A stretch of DNA of 64,000 bases from Bacteroidaceae bacterium (lineage in GTDB: Bacteria > Bacteroidota > Bacteroidia > Bacteroidales > Bacteroidaceae): NCBI GenBank assembly GCA_016280855.1, contig JAEEHP010000072.1, positions 1-64,000 on the forward strand, written 5' to 3'. The stretch's first letter is position 1. Each line of letters starts with the position of its first letter. The notes under the pieces were generated by a model, which saw nothing but the letters and a program-made list of their open reading frames with translations, did not search any database and was not told where the DNA came from. A program made the position numbers and the translations under genes. This document shows positions 46,760 to 54,990 of this stretch, piece after piece.

Positions 46760-47518
46760 ATGAGACACTTCCGTTCATTCTCCCTCCTCCTCCTTTCCGG
46801 CCTCATCCTTTGGGGTTGCAACAACGAAACAGGAAACCACTACGTGCAGTTCGTCTATCCCAATTCTCAGTCCGATCCTTATTTCTTAGGCTACAAACGT
46901 GTTTACGCCGACCAGTTCGTTGACAGTATTGTCTTCGCTACGACTGAGCCGTGGAAGCTCACGCTCGACTACTCCGATTCCGACAAGGATTGGTGCACGA
47001 TGGACGGCGAACTTATGCAGCCCGATTTCAAGATGGAAAAAGGTGCCATCTACTATGTCAGCGGCCCCGTCCGTTTCACGTCCAACACAACGGGCAGGAA
47101 ACGCACTGTGCGCGTTGACCTCGGTGCGGGCGAGTTCACCTGCAGCGGCGGTTTCATCCAGCTGCCTTACCTCAACGTCACGCGTCCTCTTCGTTACGTT
47201 GTCAGCGATGACACTCACACCGTGCTCACCTCGCGCGACTCCCTCTCCTCACTGGTCGTGCTGGCTAATGCCCCAACCGACAGTATCGTGTTCACCGTCC
47301 AAGCCGACTGGAAGCTGCAGGGCACTCGCAACTCGTGGATCAAGCCCGCAGTCGCTCAAGGCCACAGCGGTCGCCAGTGCATCAACCTCGCCATTGAACC
47401 CAACCTGACGCACTCAGCACGTTACGATACCCTCTTCCTCAGCACGATGGGTGCCAACAGCTCCACCGGTAAGTTCATCGTTGACACCATCCCCTTCGTC
47501 CAGCGCGCTGCTCAGTAA
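46760..47518 (+). CDS. Lipoprotein with BACON-like domains
   Basis: A 252-residue lipoprotein: signal ending LILWGC (lipobox). Two BACON-like beta-sandwich segments can be read, one with DSIVFATTEPWKLTL and DWCTMDGE, the other with DSIVFTVQADWKLQG and SWIKPAVAQGHSG. BACON domains in Bacteroidetes bind carbohydrate or mucin. ATG 46760 is chosen over ATG 46754 by signal-peptide shape. Lies between lptD and the GH51 gene on the same strand with short gaps. Confidence 0.65.
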   Translation: MRHFRSFSLLLLSGLILWGCNNETGNHYVQFVYPNSQSDPYFLGYKRVYADQFVDSIVFATTEPWKLTLDYSDSDKDWCTMDGELMQPDFKMEKGAIYYVSGPVRFTSNTTGRKRTVRVDLGAGEFTCSGGFIQLPYLNVTRPLRYVVSDDTHTVLTSRDSLSSLVVLANAPTDSIVFTVQADWKLQGTRNSWIKPAVAQGHSGRQCINLAIEPNLTHSARYDTLFLSTMGANSSTGKFIVDTIPFVQRAAQ

Positions 47519-47549
47519 TCCCCATTCCAACTCCTAAAACCACGCTCCC

Positions 47550-50018
47550 ATGCGCCGTCGTTCGTTTTTCCTCGCGTTGTTCCTCACGCTTTGTTCTTCA
47601 TCCCTTCGGGCTAACGTACCCGATTCCGTCTATCTCTTCGCCTACAACACCGACCCCGGGCGCGGTCTCTCCTTTGCCTGGTCGGGCAACGGCAGAACGT
47701 GGAAACACATTGCCGACGGCGCTGCGTTTGTAAGCAGCGACTACGGCGCATGGGGACGCGAGAAAAAGATGCACACGCCGGTTCTCATGCCGGCCGGCGA
47801 CGGTTCGTGGATCCTGGAGTTCCGTCTCAACGACAGCGCCAATCAATATGCCGTGGCTCGCTCCCGCGACCTCATCCATTGGCTGCCGCAGGATTATCCC
47901 TTCCTGCCAACGACTGAAGCTGTGCGCCAGCGCTTCCAAGCCTACGATGCCGGTTTGCATGATGGCGTCATCGACGGACGCACGTTCCGCGGCTCCGTCA
48001 ACCGCGTGCCATACGCCATGGTCGAGGCGATGGAGAACGCTAAGATAGCGCAGAACGAGCGCAACCGGCGCAACAACGAGTCGTTGGCCGATGACCAGGT
48101 GCGCTTCAAGGATCTCCTCTCGCAGCGCGTTACTGCTCGTGTCGCCATCGACGGCGCAGCGCCAATGGCCATCTCCGACAAGCTCCTCGGCATCTTCTTC
48201 GAGGATATCAACTACAGCGCCGACGGCGGTCTTTACGCCGAGCTCCTTCAGAATCGCGACTTCGAGTACGACCCCAAGGACGGCGGCCGCGAGCCCAACT
48301 GGACGCTGACCAATTCGTGGGCCGTCAGCGGCGAAGGGATGACCTTTGCCATCGCCACCGACGAACCCCTGCACGCCAACCAGCAGCATTATGCCGTGCT
48401 CGACGTCACTACGCCAGGCGCAGCGCTCGAGAACGACGGCTTCGACGGTATCGTCGTTCGCAAGGGCGAGCGCTACGATGTCAGCCTCTTCGCCCATCAG
48501 CTCTCCGGCAAGGCTGGCAAGTTACGCGTTCAGCTTCGCCAGGCCGACCGCATCATCGGCGAGACGACGCTCGCAGCGCCCTCGGCTTCGTGGCGGCAGG
48601 TGAAGGCCGTCATCACGGCGAAGGAAGATGCCGCCGATGCTCATCTCCTTATCCAACCCACCGCCGCAGGGCGCGTAGCCATTGACTTCGTCAGCCTCTT
48701 CCCGCAGAAAACCTTCAAGAATCGCAAGAATGGTATGCGTGCCGACCTCGCTCAGTCACTGGCCGACCTCCATCCGCGCTTCATGCGTTTTCCCGGAGGT
48801 TGCGTCACCCACGGCGACGGCCTCGGTAATATCTACCATTGGAAGCAAACCATAGGCCCGATGTGGGAACGTCAGCCCCTGCGCAACATTTGGGGGTACC
48901 ACCAGACGCGCGGCCTCGGCTTCTTCGAGTTCTTCCAGTTCTGCGAGGACCTCGGCTGCGAGCCGTTGCCCGTCCTCGCTGCCGGCGTGCCTTGTCAGAA
49001 CAGCAGCACCGGCGGTGGCGGCCAGCAGGGCGGTATTCCCTTCGGCCCCGAGTTCGAACAGTACAAGCAGGACATTCTCGACCTAATCGAATGGGCAAAC
49101 GGTGATCCTAAGACCAGCAAATGGGCACGTATGCGTGCCGAAGCCGGTCACCCCAAGCCCTTCAACCTCAAATACCTCGGCATCGGCAATGAGGATCTCA
49201 TCTCTGAAGTGTTCACCGAGCGTTACCTCGCCATCATCGAGGCCGTCAAGCAGCGCTATCCCGACATCATCGTCTGCGGCACCGTAGGTCCTTTCTTCGA
49301 GGGCAGCGACTACGAGCAGGGATGGCGACTGGCCAAGGACAACCACATCGACATGGTCGATGAGCACTATTATGTTGCGCCGGGCTGGTATATCAACAAT
49401 CAGGACTACTACGACCACTACGACCGCTCGGCCTCGAAGGTCTATCTCGGCGAATATGCCAGCCACGGCCCCGGGCGTAAATCCACCATTCAGACGGCGC
49501 TCACCTGTGCCCTTCACATCCTTAACCTCGAACGCAATGGCGACGTCGTGGCCATGAGTTCCTACGCCCCCCTGCTGGCTAAGCATGGTCACACGCAATG
49601 GAATCCCGACCTCATCTATTTTGACAACGCCACGGTCTATCCCACCGTCGATTACTACGCTCAGCTCCTCTGTGGACAGAGCCAGGGCGACCGCTATCTG
49701 CCTACGACGATCACGGCAGCTCATCAGCACGACGGTCAATCCCGTTCCCTTTCGCCAGAAGCGTTGCGCCGCCTCGTCGCCAGCACCGTGCACGACAGCC
49801 GTACGGGTCGCACCTACGTGAAGCTCGTCAACCTCCTGCCCGTCGCCGTTGATGCTCAGCTTGATGCTGCAGCCCTTTCCCTGCCTGCCACAGCCCGCAT
49901 CACTACACTCTCCGGCAACTGGGATGCCACCGACGCTAAGCCCCAACCCTCAACCCTCACATCCCTCACCCCCTCCCTTTCTCTTCCTCCCTACAGCCTC
50001 GTCGTCATTGAGTTCTGA
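47550..50018 (+). CDS. GH51 alpha-L-arabinofuranosidase with N-terminal GH43-like segment
   Basis: An 822-residue exported enzyme. Signal peptide (MRRRSFFLALFLTLCSSSLR), then about 150 residues resembling part of a GH43 propeller (SRDLIHWLPQDYPFLP). From residue about 195 the GH51 module starts with ISDKLLGIFFEDINYSADGG, followed by a carbohydrate-binding-like insert and the TIM barrel. Acid/base Glu is in LGIGNEDLISEV, nucleophile Glu in VYLGEYASHGPG. Cleaves alpha-L-arabinose from arabinan or arabinoxylan; the GH43-like part lacks obvious catalytic residues and may bind substrate. Confidence 0.87.
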   Translation: MRRRSFFLALFLTLCSSSLRANVPDSVYLFAYNTDPGRGLSFAWSGNGRTWKHIADGAAFVSSDYGAWGREKKMHTPVLMPAGDGSWILEFRLNDSANQYAVARSRDLIHWLPQDYPFLPTTEAVRQRFQAYDAGLHDGVIDGRTFRGSVNRVPYAMVEAMENAKIAQNERNRRNNESLADDQVRFKDLLSQRVTARVAIDGAAPMAISDKLLGIFFEDINYSADGGLYAELLQNRDFEYDPKDGGREPNWTLTNSWAVSGEGMTFAIATDEPLHANQQHYAVLDVTTPGAALENDGFDGIVVRKGERYDVSLFAHQLSGKAGKLRVQLRQADRIIGETTLAAPSASWRQVKAVITAKEDAADAHLLIQPTAAGRVAIDFVSLFPQKTFKNRKNGMRADLAQSLADLHPRFMRFPGGCVTHGDGLGNIYHWKQTIGPMWERQPLRNIWGYHQTRGLGFFEFFQFCEDLGCEPLPVLAAGVPCQNSSTGGGGQQGGIPFGPEFEQYKQDILDLIEWANGDPKTSKWARMRAEAGHPKPFNLKYLGIGNEDLISEVFTERYLAIIEAVKQRYPDIIVCGTVGPFFEGSDYEQGWRLAKDNHIDMVDEHYYVAPGWYINNQDYYDHYDRSASKVYLGEYASHGPGRKSTIQTALTCALHILNLERNGDVVAMSSYAPLLAKHGHTQWNPDLIYFDNATVYPTVDYYAQLLCGQSQGDRYLPTTITAAHQHDGQSRSLSPEALRRLVASTVHDSRTGRTYVKLVNLLPVAVDAQLDAAALSLPATARITTLSGNWDATDAKPQPSTLTSLTPSLSLPPYSLVVIEF

Positions 50019-50092
50019 AATAAGGAAACTTCGGAGGCGACACACCTGTGTGAATATTTTTCGGGTAAAAGAAAAGAAAAACGGAGTTTTCT

Positions 50093-50123
50093 TTTGCATT
50101 TCGCTCAGTTAGTCGTACCTTTG
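50093..50123 (+). promoter_or_regulatory. Promoter of map
   Basis: TTTG at 50093-50096 and TACCTTTG at 50116-50123, 23 bp apart. Transcription should begin near 50128-50131. Confidence 0.65.
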
Positions 50124-50146
50124 CACCCGTGAACAAGAAAAAGAAG

Positions 50147-50992
50147 ATGTTTTGGACGGTGCCGAAGGGTCAGGAACTGACTGAAATGGACCGTATCATC
50201 CTGGCTGCGCAGGAGCGCGGCAAGGTAGTGCCGTCACGTGCACTCATTAAGACGCCCGAGCAGATCGAGGGCATCCGCCGGGCGGGAGTCGTCAACACGG
50301 GCATACTGGATATGCTGACCGACAAGATCCATGCCGGCATGTGTACGCAGGAAATCGATGATCTCGTGGCGGAATACACGGCAGCCCACGGCGCCACTTC
50401 GGCTTGCCTGGGCTACGAGGGCTTCCCCCGGTCGTGCTGCACGAGTGTCAACGAGGTGGTGTGCCACGGTATCCCCAACGAATGGGAGGTGCTGCGCAAT
50501 GGCGACATCGTCAACGTGGATTGCACCACAATCCTTGACGGCTACTACGCCGACGCCTCGCGGATGTATGTCGTGGGCGGCAAGACCTCGGCAAAGAAAC
50601 AGAAGCTGGTGGATGTGGCGTGGGAGTGCCTGAAGATAGGCGAGGAGGTGTGCTCGAAGCCTTACGTTTATGTCGGCGATATCGGCAATGCCATCCAGAA
50701 GCACGCCCACAAGAACGGCTTCTCCGTCGTGCGCGACCTGGCCGGTCATGGCGTAGGACTGGAGTTCCACGAAGAGCCGGACGTGGATCACTATGGTCAC
50801 AAAGGTACTGGTATGCTCCTCGTCCCTGGCATGGTCTTCACCATCGAACCGATGATCAATATGGGCACCTACGAGGTGTTCTGCGACGAGGAAGACGGCT
50901 GGACCATCGTCAGCGAGGACGAACTGCCCAGCGCACAATGGGAACATACGTTCGTCATGACGGAACATGGAGTGGAGGTGCTGACGCATTGA
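50147..50992 (+). CDS. map: Type I methionine aminopeptidase
   Basis: About 281 residues. Metal ligands: Asp in NVDCTTILDGYYADASRMY (two Asp), His in DLAGHGVGLEFHEEP, Glu in FTIEPMINMG and Glu in SAQWEHTFVMTE. Removes initiator Met from new proteins. The frame also opens with GTG 50129, but that codon is at or before the expected transcription start; ATG 50147 is preferred, leaving a leader of only about 18 nt. If GTG is used the mRNA would be leaderless. Confidence 0.92.
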   Translation: MFWTVPKGQELTEMDRIILAAQERGKVVPSRALIKTPEQIEGIRRAGVVNTGILDMLTDKIHAGMCTQEIDDLVAEYTAAHGATSACLGYEGFPRSCCTSVNEVVCHGIPNEWEVLRNGDIVNVDCTTILDGYYADASRMYVVGGKTSAKKQKLVDVAWECLKIGEEVCSKPYVYVGDIGNAIQKHAHKNGFSVVRDLAGHGVGLEFHEEPDVDHYGHKGTGMLLVPGMVFTIEPMINMGTYEVFCDEEDGWTIVSEDELPSAQWEHTFVMTEHGVEVLTH

Positions 50993-51032
50993 AAAAACGA
51001 AAAATGAAAAAGTGAAAAGTGAAAAATGAAAT
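50993..51032 (+). repeat. AGTGAAA/AATGAAA short-unit array
   Basis: Imperfect 7-8-bp units ending three bases before the tsaD ATG. Confidence 0.6.
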
Positions 51033-52214
51033 ATGAAGAATAAACCTATAGTCATATTAGGCATAGAAAGTAGTTGCGACGATACCTCGGCGGCAGTGAT
51101 TCGCGATGGCTACCTGTTGTCGAACGTGACGGCTTCGCAGGCTGTGCATGAGGCTTACGGCGGCGTCGTTCCGGAGCTGGCCTCGCGCGCGCATCAATTA
51201 AATATAGTACCCGTAGTGGATCAGGCGCTGAAACGGGCAGGCGTGACGAAGGAGGAGCTGAGCGCTGTGGCCTTCACGCGCGGTCCCGGTTTGATGGGTT
51301 CGCTGCTCGTGGGCGTGAGCTTCGCCAAGGGCTTTGCCGCCTCATTAGGCATTCCTATGATTGATGTCAACCACCTGCAAGGGCACGTGCTGGCGCATTT
51401 TATAAGGGAGCAGACCCCCTCCCCGCTCCCCCTAAAGGGGGAGAGTGGTCACTCTCAAGAAGAGAAGATAAAGGAGAATGGAGACAAAGCGGATGCCTGC
51501 TCAGAACATTCTACTCCCCTCCCTCACAGGGAGGGGCAGGGGGGTGGGTCTGCAGATGGTGGGGCTGCTGCTGGGTCTTCTCTTCCTCCCTTCCCCTTCC
51601 TCTGCCTCCTTGTTAGTGGCGGCAATTCGCAGATCGTGCTGGTGAAGGCCTACAACGATATGCAGATTATCGGTCAGACGATAGACGATGCGGCGGGCGA
51701 GTGCATCGACAAATGTTCCAAGGTGATGGGCTTAGGCTATCCCGGCGGTCCTATCATCGACCGTCTGGCACGTCAGGGTAATCCCGAGGCCTATCATTTC
51801 TCGAAGCCTGCTATACCGGGCTACGACTATAGCTTCAGCGGTCTGAAGACCTCGTTCCTGTATAATCTGCGCGATTGGCTGCAGGAAGATCCCGATTTCA
51901 TCGAGCATCACAAGGAAGACCTGGCGGCGTCGTTGGAGAAGACCGTCGTGGATATCCTCATGAACAAGCTACGCCGCGCGGCCAAGGACTTGAAGATAAA
52001 ACACGTGGCTGTGGCCGGTGGCGTCAGCGCCAACACGGGACTGCGTGAAGCCTTCAAGGATCACGCCCGCCGCTACGGCTGGACAATCTATATCCCGAAA
52101 TTCAGCTTTACGACAGATAATGCTGCGATGATTGCCATCACCGGTGCTTTCAAGTATGCCGACAAGGATTTCTGTCCGATGGAAGCGCCTGCTTTCTCGC
52201 GTGTGGCGCTTTAA
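51033..52214 (+). CDS. tsaD: tRNA N6-adenosine threonylcarbamoyltransferase TsaD, with repeat-derived insert
   Basis: A 393-residue essential enzyme for t6A37 of ANN-decoding tRNAs. Family motifs: GIESSCDDTSAAV at the start, HQLNIVPVVDQAL, NHLQGHVLAHF with metal-binding His, LCLLVSGGNSQIVLV, DDAAGECIDKCSKVMGLGYP and AVAGGVSANTGLREAF. Bacteroidetes TsaD are near 340 residues; about 55 extra residues lie between HFIREQ and PFPFLCLLVSGG (roughly 127-186). This insert is Pro/Gly/Ser-rich and is encoded by an inverted pair of the GC-rich repeat. All catalytic blocks are intact, so the protein is presumed active with an exposed loop. Confidence 0.93.
   Translation: MKNKPIVILGIESSCDDTSAAVIRDGYLLSNVTASQAVHEAYGGVVPELASRAHQLNIVPVVDQALKRAGVTKEELSAVAFTRGPGLMGSLLVGVSFAKGFAASLGIPMIDVNHLQGHVLAHFIREQTPSPLPLKGESGHSQEEKIKENGDKADACSEHSTPLPHREGQGGGSADGGAAAGSSLPPFPFLCLLVSGGNSQIVLVKAYNDMQIIGQTIDDAAGECIDKCSKVMGLGYPGGPIIDRLARQGNPEAYHFSKPAIPGYDYSFSGLKTSFLYNLRDWLQEDPDFIEHHKEDLAASLEKTVVDILMNKLRRAAKDLKIKHVAVAGGVSANTGLREAFKDHARRYGWTIYIPKFSFTTDNAAMIAITGAFKYADKDFCPMEAPAFSRVAL
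51411..51590 (+). repeat. REPIN-like inverted pair inside tsaD
   Basis: Reverse copy at 51412-51440 (CCCCGCTCCCCCTAAAGGGG core) and forward copy at 51512-51550 (CTCCCCTCCCTCACAGGGAG followed by GGGCAGGGGGGTGGGTCTGC), separated by about 70 bp. The spacer begins GAGTGGTCACTCTCAAGAA and ends ACATTCTA, as does the copy at rimO. No stop codon in the tsaD frame. Confidence 0.85.
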
Positions 52215-52250
52215 ACTTTAAACCTTAAACTTTAAACAACGACCAAGGTC
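52212..52250 (+). repeat. TTAAACT heptamers and GACC-GGTC palindrome
   Basis: TAAACTT-type heptamers run from the tsaD stop codon itself (52212) to 52237 and are followed by ACGACCAAGGTCGT (52239-52252), a palindrome of the GACC-GGTC family, 11 bases before the next ATG. Confidence 0.7.
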
Positions 52251-52261
52251 GTGCATAAATT

Positions 52262-52765
52262 ATGAGCGTACAAGCAAAAGTTATTTCAAGAGAGATCAGC
52301 GAATATCTGTGGCGTGCCGGCAAAACGCTTTCGACAGCCGAGAGCTGCACGTCGGGCCTCGTGGCAGCAGCTATCACGGCCGTGCCTGGTGCGAGTAATT
52401 TCTTCCGCGGAGGCGTCATCACGTATGTCAACGAACTGAAGGAGCAGCTGTTGGGCGTTCCCAAGGAGATGCTCGACGAGAAGGGTGCCGTGAGCGAAGA
52501 TGTGGCACGCGCCATGGTCAACGGTGCTTTGGAGCACCTGCAGACCGATTATGCGGTAGCCGTGACCGGCTTTGCGGGTCCCGGCGGAGGACCGGAGGCG
52601 CCCGTGGGCACGATCTTCGTGGCCGTAGGAACAAAGGATGAGGTCATCGTCCGCGAACTCACGGGCGACGATGGACGCGAAGAAAATGTGGCTCATGCGA
52701 CCCTTGTAGCCCTCAAAATGCTCCTCGAAAAGCTCAAAAATGACTTCCCCGTGGGCGAAGAATGA
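52262..52765 (+). CDS. pncC: CinA-family nicotinamide-nucleotide amidohydrolase
   Basis: A 167-residue stand-alone C-terminal CinA domain. Motifs: STAESCTSGLVAAAITAVPG with catalytic Ser/Thr region, FRGGVITYVNELKEQLLGV, and AVTGFAGPGGGPEAPVGTIF. Recycles NMN to NaMN in NAD metabolism. Downstream of tsaD, upstream of the ribosomal protein promoter. Confidence 0.9.
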   Translation: MSVQAKVISREISEYLWRAGKTLSTAESCTSGLVAAAITAVPGASNFFRGGVITYVNELKEQLLGVPKEMLDEKGAVSEDVARAMVNGALEHLQTDYAVAVTGFAGPGGGPEAPVGTIFVAVGTKDEVIVRELTGDDGREENVAHATLVALKMLLEKLKNDFPVGEE

Positions 52766-52783
52766 AAAAAAGAGGCTGAAAAC

Positions 52784-52814
52784 TTTGTGGATTCAGAAAA
52801 AAGCTGTACCTTTG
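52784..52814 (+). promoter_or_regulatory. Promoter of rpmB-rpmG-DUF4295
   Basis: TTTG at 52784-52787 and TACCTTTG at 52807-52814, 23 bp apart. Confidence 0.7.
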
Positions 52815-52869
52815 CGCCCTGTTTGGAAGAAGTAATTTTTTGGAAGTTACAAAAAGGAAAGATTAGAAA

Positions 52870-53106
52870 ATGTCTAAGATCTGTCAAATCACCGGAAAAA
52901 GAGCGATGCACGGAAATAATGTGTCGCACTCTAAGCGCCGTACAAAGCGCGTCTTTGACGTGAATCTCTTCACCAAGAAGTTCTACTGGGTAGAGGAAGA
53001 TTGCTGGATCAGCCTGAACATCTCGGCTGCTGGCCTGCGCTTGATTAACAAAATCGGTCTCGACGCTGCTATCAAGCAGGCTGCCGAAAAGGGTTACTTG
53101 CAGTAA
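52870..53106 (+). CDS. rpmB: 50S ribosomal protein L28
   Basis: A 78-residue L28 with [20 protein letters not shown] at the N-terminus and the usual [17 protein letters not shown] helix. Only one Cys, so it is the zinc-free form. First gene of a three-gene ribosomal operon, 45 bp before rpmG. Confidence 0.97.
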   Translation: MSKICQITGKRAMHGNNVSHSKRRTKRVFDVNLFTKKFYWVEEDCWISLNISAAGLRLINKIGLDAAIKQAAEKGYLQ

Positions 53107-53150
53107 GCCACCGATTGTCCATCCGTTTAACACTTAACACGTAAACAACA

Positions 53151-53339
53151 ATGGCAAAGAAAGCAAAAGGCAATAGAGTACAGGTGATTCTCGAATGCAC
53201 TGAAATGAAGGAGAGCGGTCTCCCCGGCACCTCCCGTTACATCACCACGAAGAACAGAAAGAACACTCCCGAGCGTCTCGAGTTGAAGAAGTACAATCCG
53301 ATTCTCAAGCGCATGACGGTTCACAAGGAAATCAAGTAA
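53151..53339 (+). CDS. rpmG: 50S ribosomal protein L33
   Basis: A 62-residue L33 ([18 protein letters not shown] ... [17 protein letters not shown]). It lacks the paired CxxC motifs, thus the zinc-independent paralogue. Followed 13 bp later by the DUF4295 gene. Confidence 0.97.
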   Translation: MAKKAKGNRVQVILECTEMKESGLPGTSRYITTKNRKNTPERLELKKYNPILKRMTVHKEIK

Positions 53340-53352
53340 AAACTGAAGCACC

Positions 53353-53508
53353 ATGGCAAAAAAGACAGTCGCAACCCTGCAAACAGGTAAGACCGATGGC
53401 CGTAGCTACACAAAGGTCATCAAGATGGTGAAGAACGAAAAAGGTTCTTACGCCTTCGATGAGAAAATGGTTCCCAATGAAGCCGTCGAGGCATTCTTCA
53501 AGAACTAA
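53353..53508 (+). CDS. DUF4295 small basic protein
   Basis: A 51-residue protein (MAKKTVATLQTGKTDGRSYT, then KVIKMVKNEKGSYAFDEKMV, ending AFFKN). Matches DUF4295, a Bacteroidetes-specific small protein encoded after L28 and L33 and likely a ribosome component. Fixed position in the operon supports that view. Confidence 0.88.
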   Translation: MAKKTVATLQTGKTDGRSYTKVIKMVKNEKGSYAFDEKMVPNEAVEAFFKN

Positions 53509-53580
53509 TCTTCGCAAACCGAACTTCCAGAAAATCCGTTTGTCGACACCTTGCGTGTCGCTTGCGGAATCAATGTTAAT

Positions 53581-53617
53581 CTCTCCTCTGGCTCTCGAAG
53601 TCAGGGGAGAGTTTTTG
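53581..53617 (+). terminator. Intrinsic terminator after the L28/L33 operon
   Basis: CTCTCCTCTGGCT-CTCGA(A)-GTCAGGGGAGAG with G-U pairs, followed by TTTTTGTTTT. Confidence 0.8.
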
Positions 53618-53622
53618 TTTTG

Positions 53623-53695
53623 AGGTTTTGAGGTTTTGAAGGTATTAGGTTTTTAGGGCACCTCACAACCTTACAACCATAAAACCTCAAAACCT
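53623..53695. repeat. Inverted octamer arrays
   Basis: AGGTTTTGAGGTTTTG at 53623-53638 and TAAAACCTCAAAACCT at 53680-53695 are complementary at 15 of 16 positions. Both are two units of one 8-mer, so the short-unit array folds back on itself. Confidence 0.7.
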
Positions 53696-53722
53696 AAAGT
53701 AGAGTTAATCTTTCTAAAACGC

Positions 53723-53753
53723 TTGTTCCTTAAGGAACAATTGTGTATCTTTG
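53723..53753 (+). promoter_or_regulatory. ftsY promoter with 18-bp perfect palindrome
   Basis: TTGTTCCTTAAGGAACAA (53723-53740) is a perfect palindrome lying between the -33 region and the -7 element TATCTTTG (53746-53753). The position suits a repressor operator. Confidence 0.7.
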
Positions 53754-53775
53754 CAGCCGCTAAAACGAAATGCAC

Positions 53776-54738
53776 ATGGGATTTTTCAATTTCTTCTCCA
53801 AAAATAAGGAACAGCAGAAGGAGACGCTGGACAAAGGTCTCGAGAAAACCAAGGAGAGTTTCTTTGGTAAACTGACGCGTGCCGTGGCAGGTAAGACTAA
53901 GGTCGATGACGACGTGTTGGACAACCTCGAGGAGGTGCTCGTCACCTCGGACGTGGGCGTCGATACGACACTGAACATCATCCGTAGGATCGAGGAACGT
54001 GTGGCACGAGACAAGTATGTTGGCACCGGCGAACTCAATGCCATCCTGCGCGATGAGATCGCCGCCCTGCTGACCGAGAACAACACCAGTGACACCGAGG
54101 GCTTCCAGATTCCGGAAGGCAAGAAGCCTTACGTCGTCATGGTCGTCGGTGTCAACGGCGTAGGCAAGACCACCACCATCGGTAAGCTCGCCTGGCAGTT
54201 CAAGCAGGCCGGCCTGAAGGTCATGCTCGGCGCTGCCGACACTTTCCGTGCTGCCGCTGTAGAACAGATTGTCATCTGGGGCGAACGCGTCGGTGTGCCC
54301 GTCGTGAAGCAGCAGATGGGCAGCGATCCTGCCAGCGTGGCTTTCGACACCCTGTCGAGTGCTGTGGCTAACGACGTGGACGTGGTCCTCATCGACACCG
54401 CAGGACGTCTGCACAACAAGAAGGGCCTCATGGACGAACTGTCGAAGATCAAGCGCGTGATGCAAAAAGTAGTGCCCGAGGCGCCGCATGATGTGATGCT
54501 GGTGCTCGATGGTAGCACAGGTCAGAACGCTTTCGAACAGGCCAAGCAGTTCACCGCAGCCACTGATGTCACCTCAATGGCCATCACCAAGCTCGACGGC
54601 ACAGCGAAGGGTGGAGTGGTGCTCGGCATCTCCGATCAATTCAAGATTCCCGTCCGTTACATCGGTCTCGGCGAAGGTATGGAAGACCTGCAGCCCTTCA
54701 ACAGGAAAGAGTTCGTGAATTCTTTGTTTGGAGAATAA
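53776..54738 (+). CDS. ftsY: Signal recognition particle receptor FtsY
   Basis: A 320-residue SRP GTPase that docks ribosome-SRP complexes at the membrane. NG domain motifs: VVGVNGVGKTTTIGKLAW (G1), ADTFRAAAVEQ, LIDTAGRL (G3), TKLDGTAKGG (G4) and YIGLGEGMEDLQPF. The acidic A domain of E. coli FtsY is missing, as in most Bacteroidetes; a short amphipathic MGFFNFFSK start may bind the membrane. ATG 53770 gives two more residues. Confidence 0.96.
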   Translation: MGFFNFFSKNKEQQKETLDKGLEKTKESFFGKLTRAVAGKTKVDDDVLDNLEEVLVTSDVGVDTTLNIIRRIEERVARDKYVGTGELNAILRDEIAALLTENNTSDTEGFQIPEGKKPYVVMVVGVNGVGKTTTIGKLAWQFKQAGLKVMLGAADTFRAAAVEQIVIWGERVGVPVVKQQMGSDPASVAFDTLSSAVANDVDVVLIDTAGRLHNKKGLMDELSKIKRVMQKVVPEAPHDVMLVLDGSTGQNAFEQAKQFTAATDVTSMAITKLDGTAKGGVVLGISDQFKIPVRYIGLGEGMEDLQPFNRKEFVNSLFGE

Positions 54739-54739
54739 A

Positions 54740-54990
54740 GACCCGCAAAGACCCACCAGCAGATCCACCACAGACCCACCCCGCCCTCCCTATAAGGGAG
54801 GGAGCGGTTACCTTCAAGAATATTTTTTTAATTTCGTTTGAAGCAATAATATGAAGACTCATACCCCGAATACACCAATACATTCTACTCCCCTCCCTCA
54901 TAAGGAGGGACAGGGGGGTGGATCTGCTGCTGGGTCTGCGCGGGGGATATCTGCTGCTGGGTCTGCGGGTGGTGGGTCTGCTACTTCTAT
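54740..54990. repeat. REPIN-like inverted pair flanking and entering rimO
   Basis: Reverse copy at 54745-54808 (palindrome CCCTCCCTATAAGGGAGGG with AGACCCACC-rich tail) and forward copy at 54886-54990 (CTCCCCTCCCTCATAAGGAG, then GGACAGGGGGGTGGATCTGC and GCTGGGTCTGC repeats). The rimO ATG lies in the spacer between them. Spacer ends match those in tsaD (AGCGGTTACCTTCAAGAA and ACATTCTA). Confidence 0.85.
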
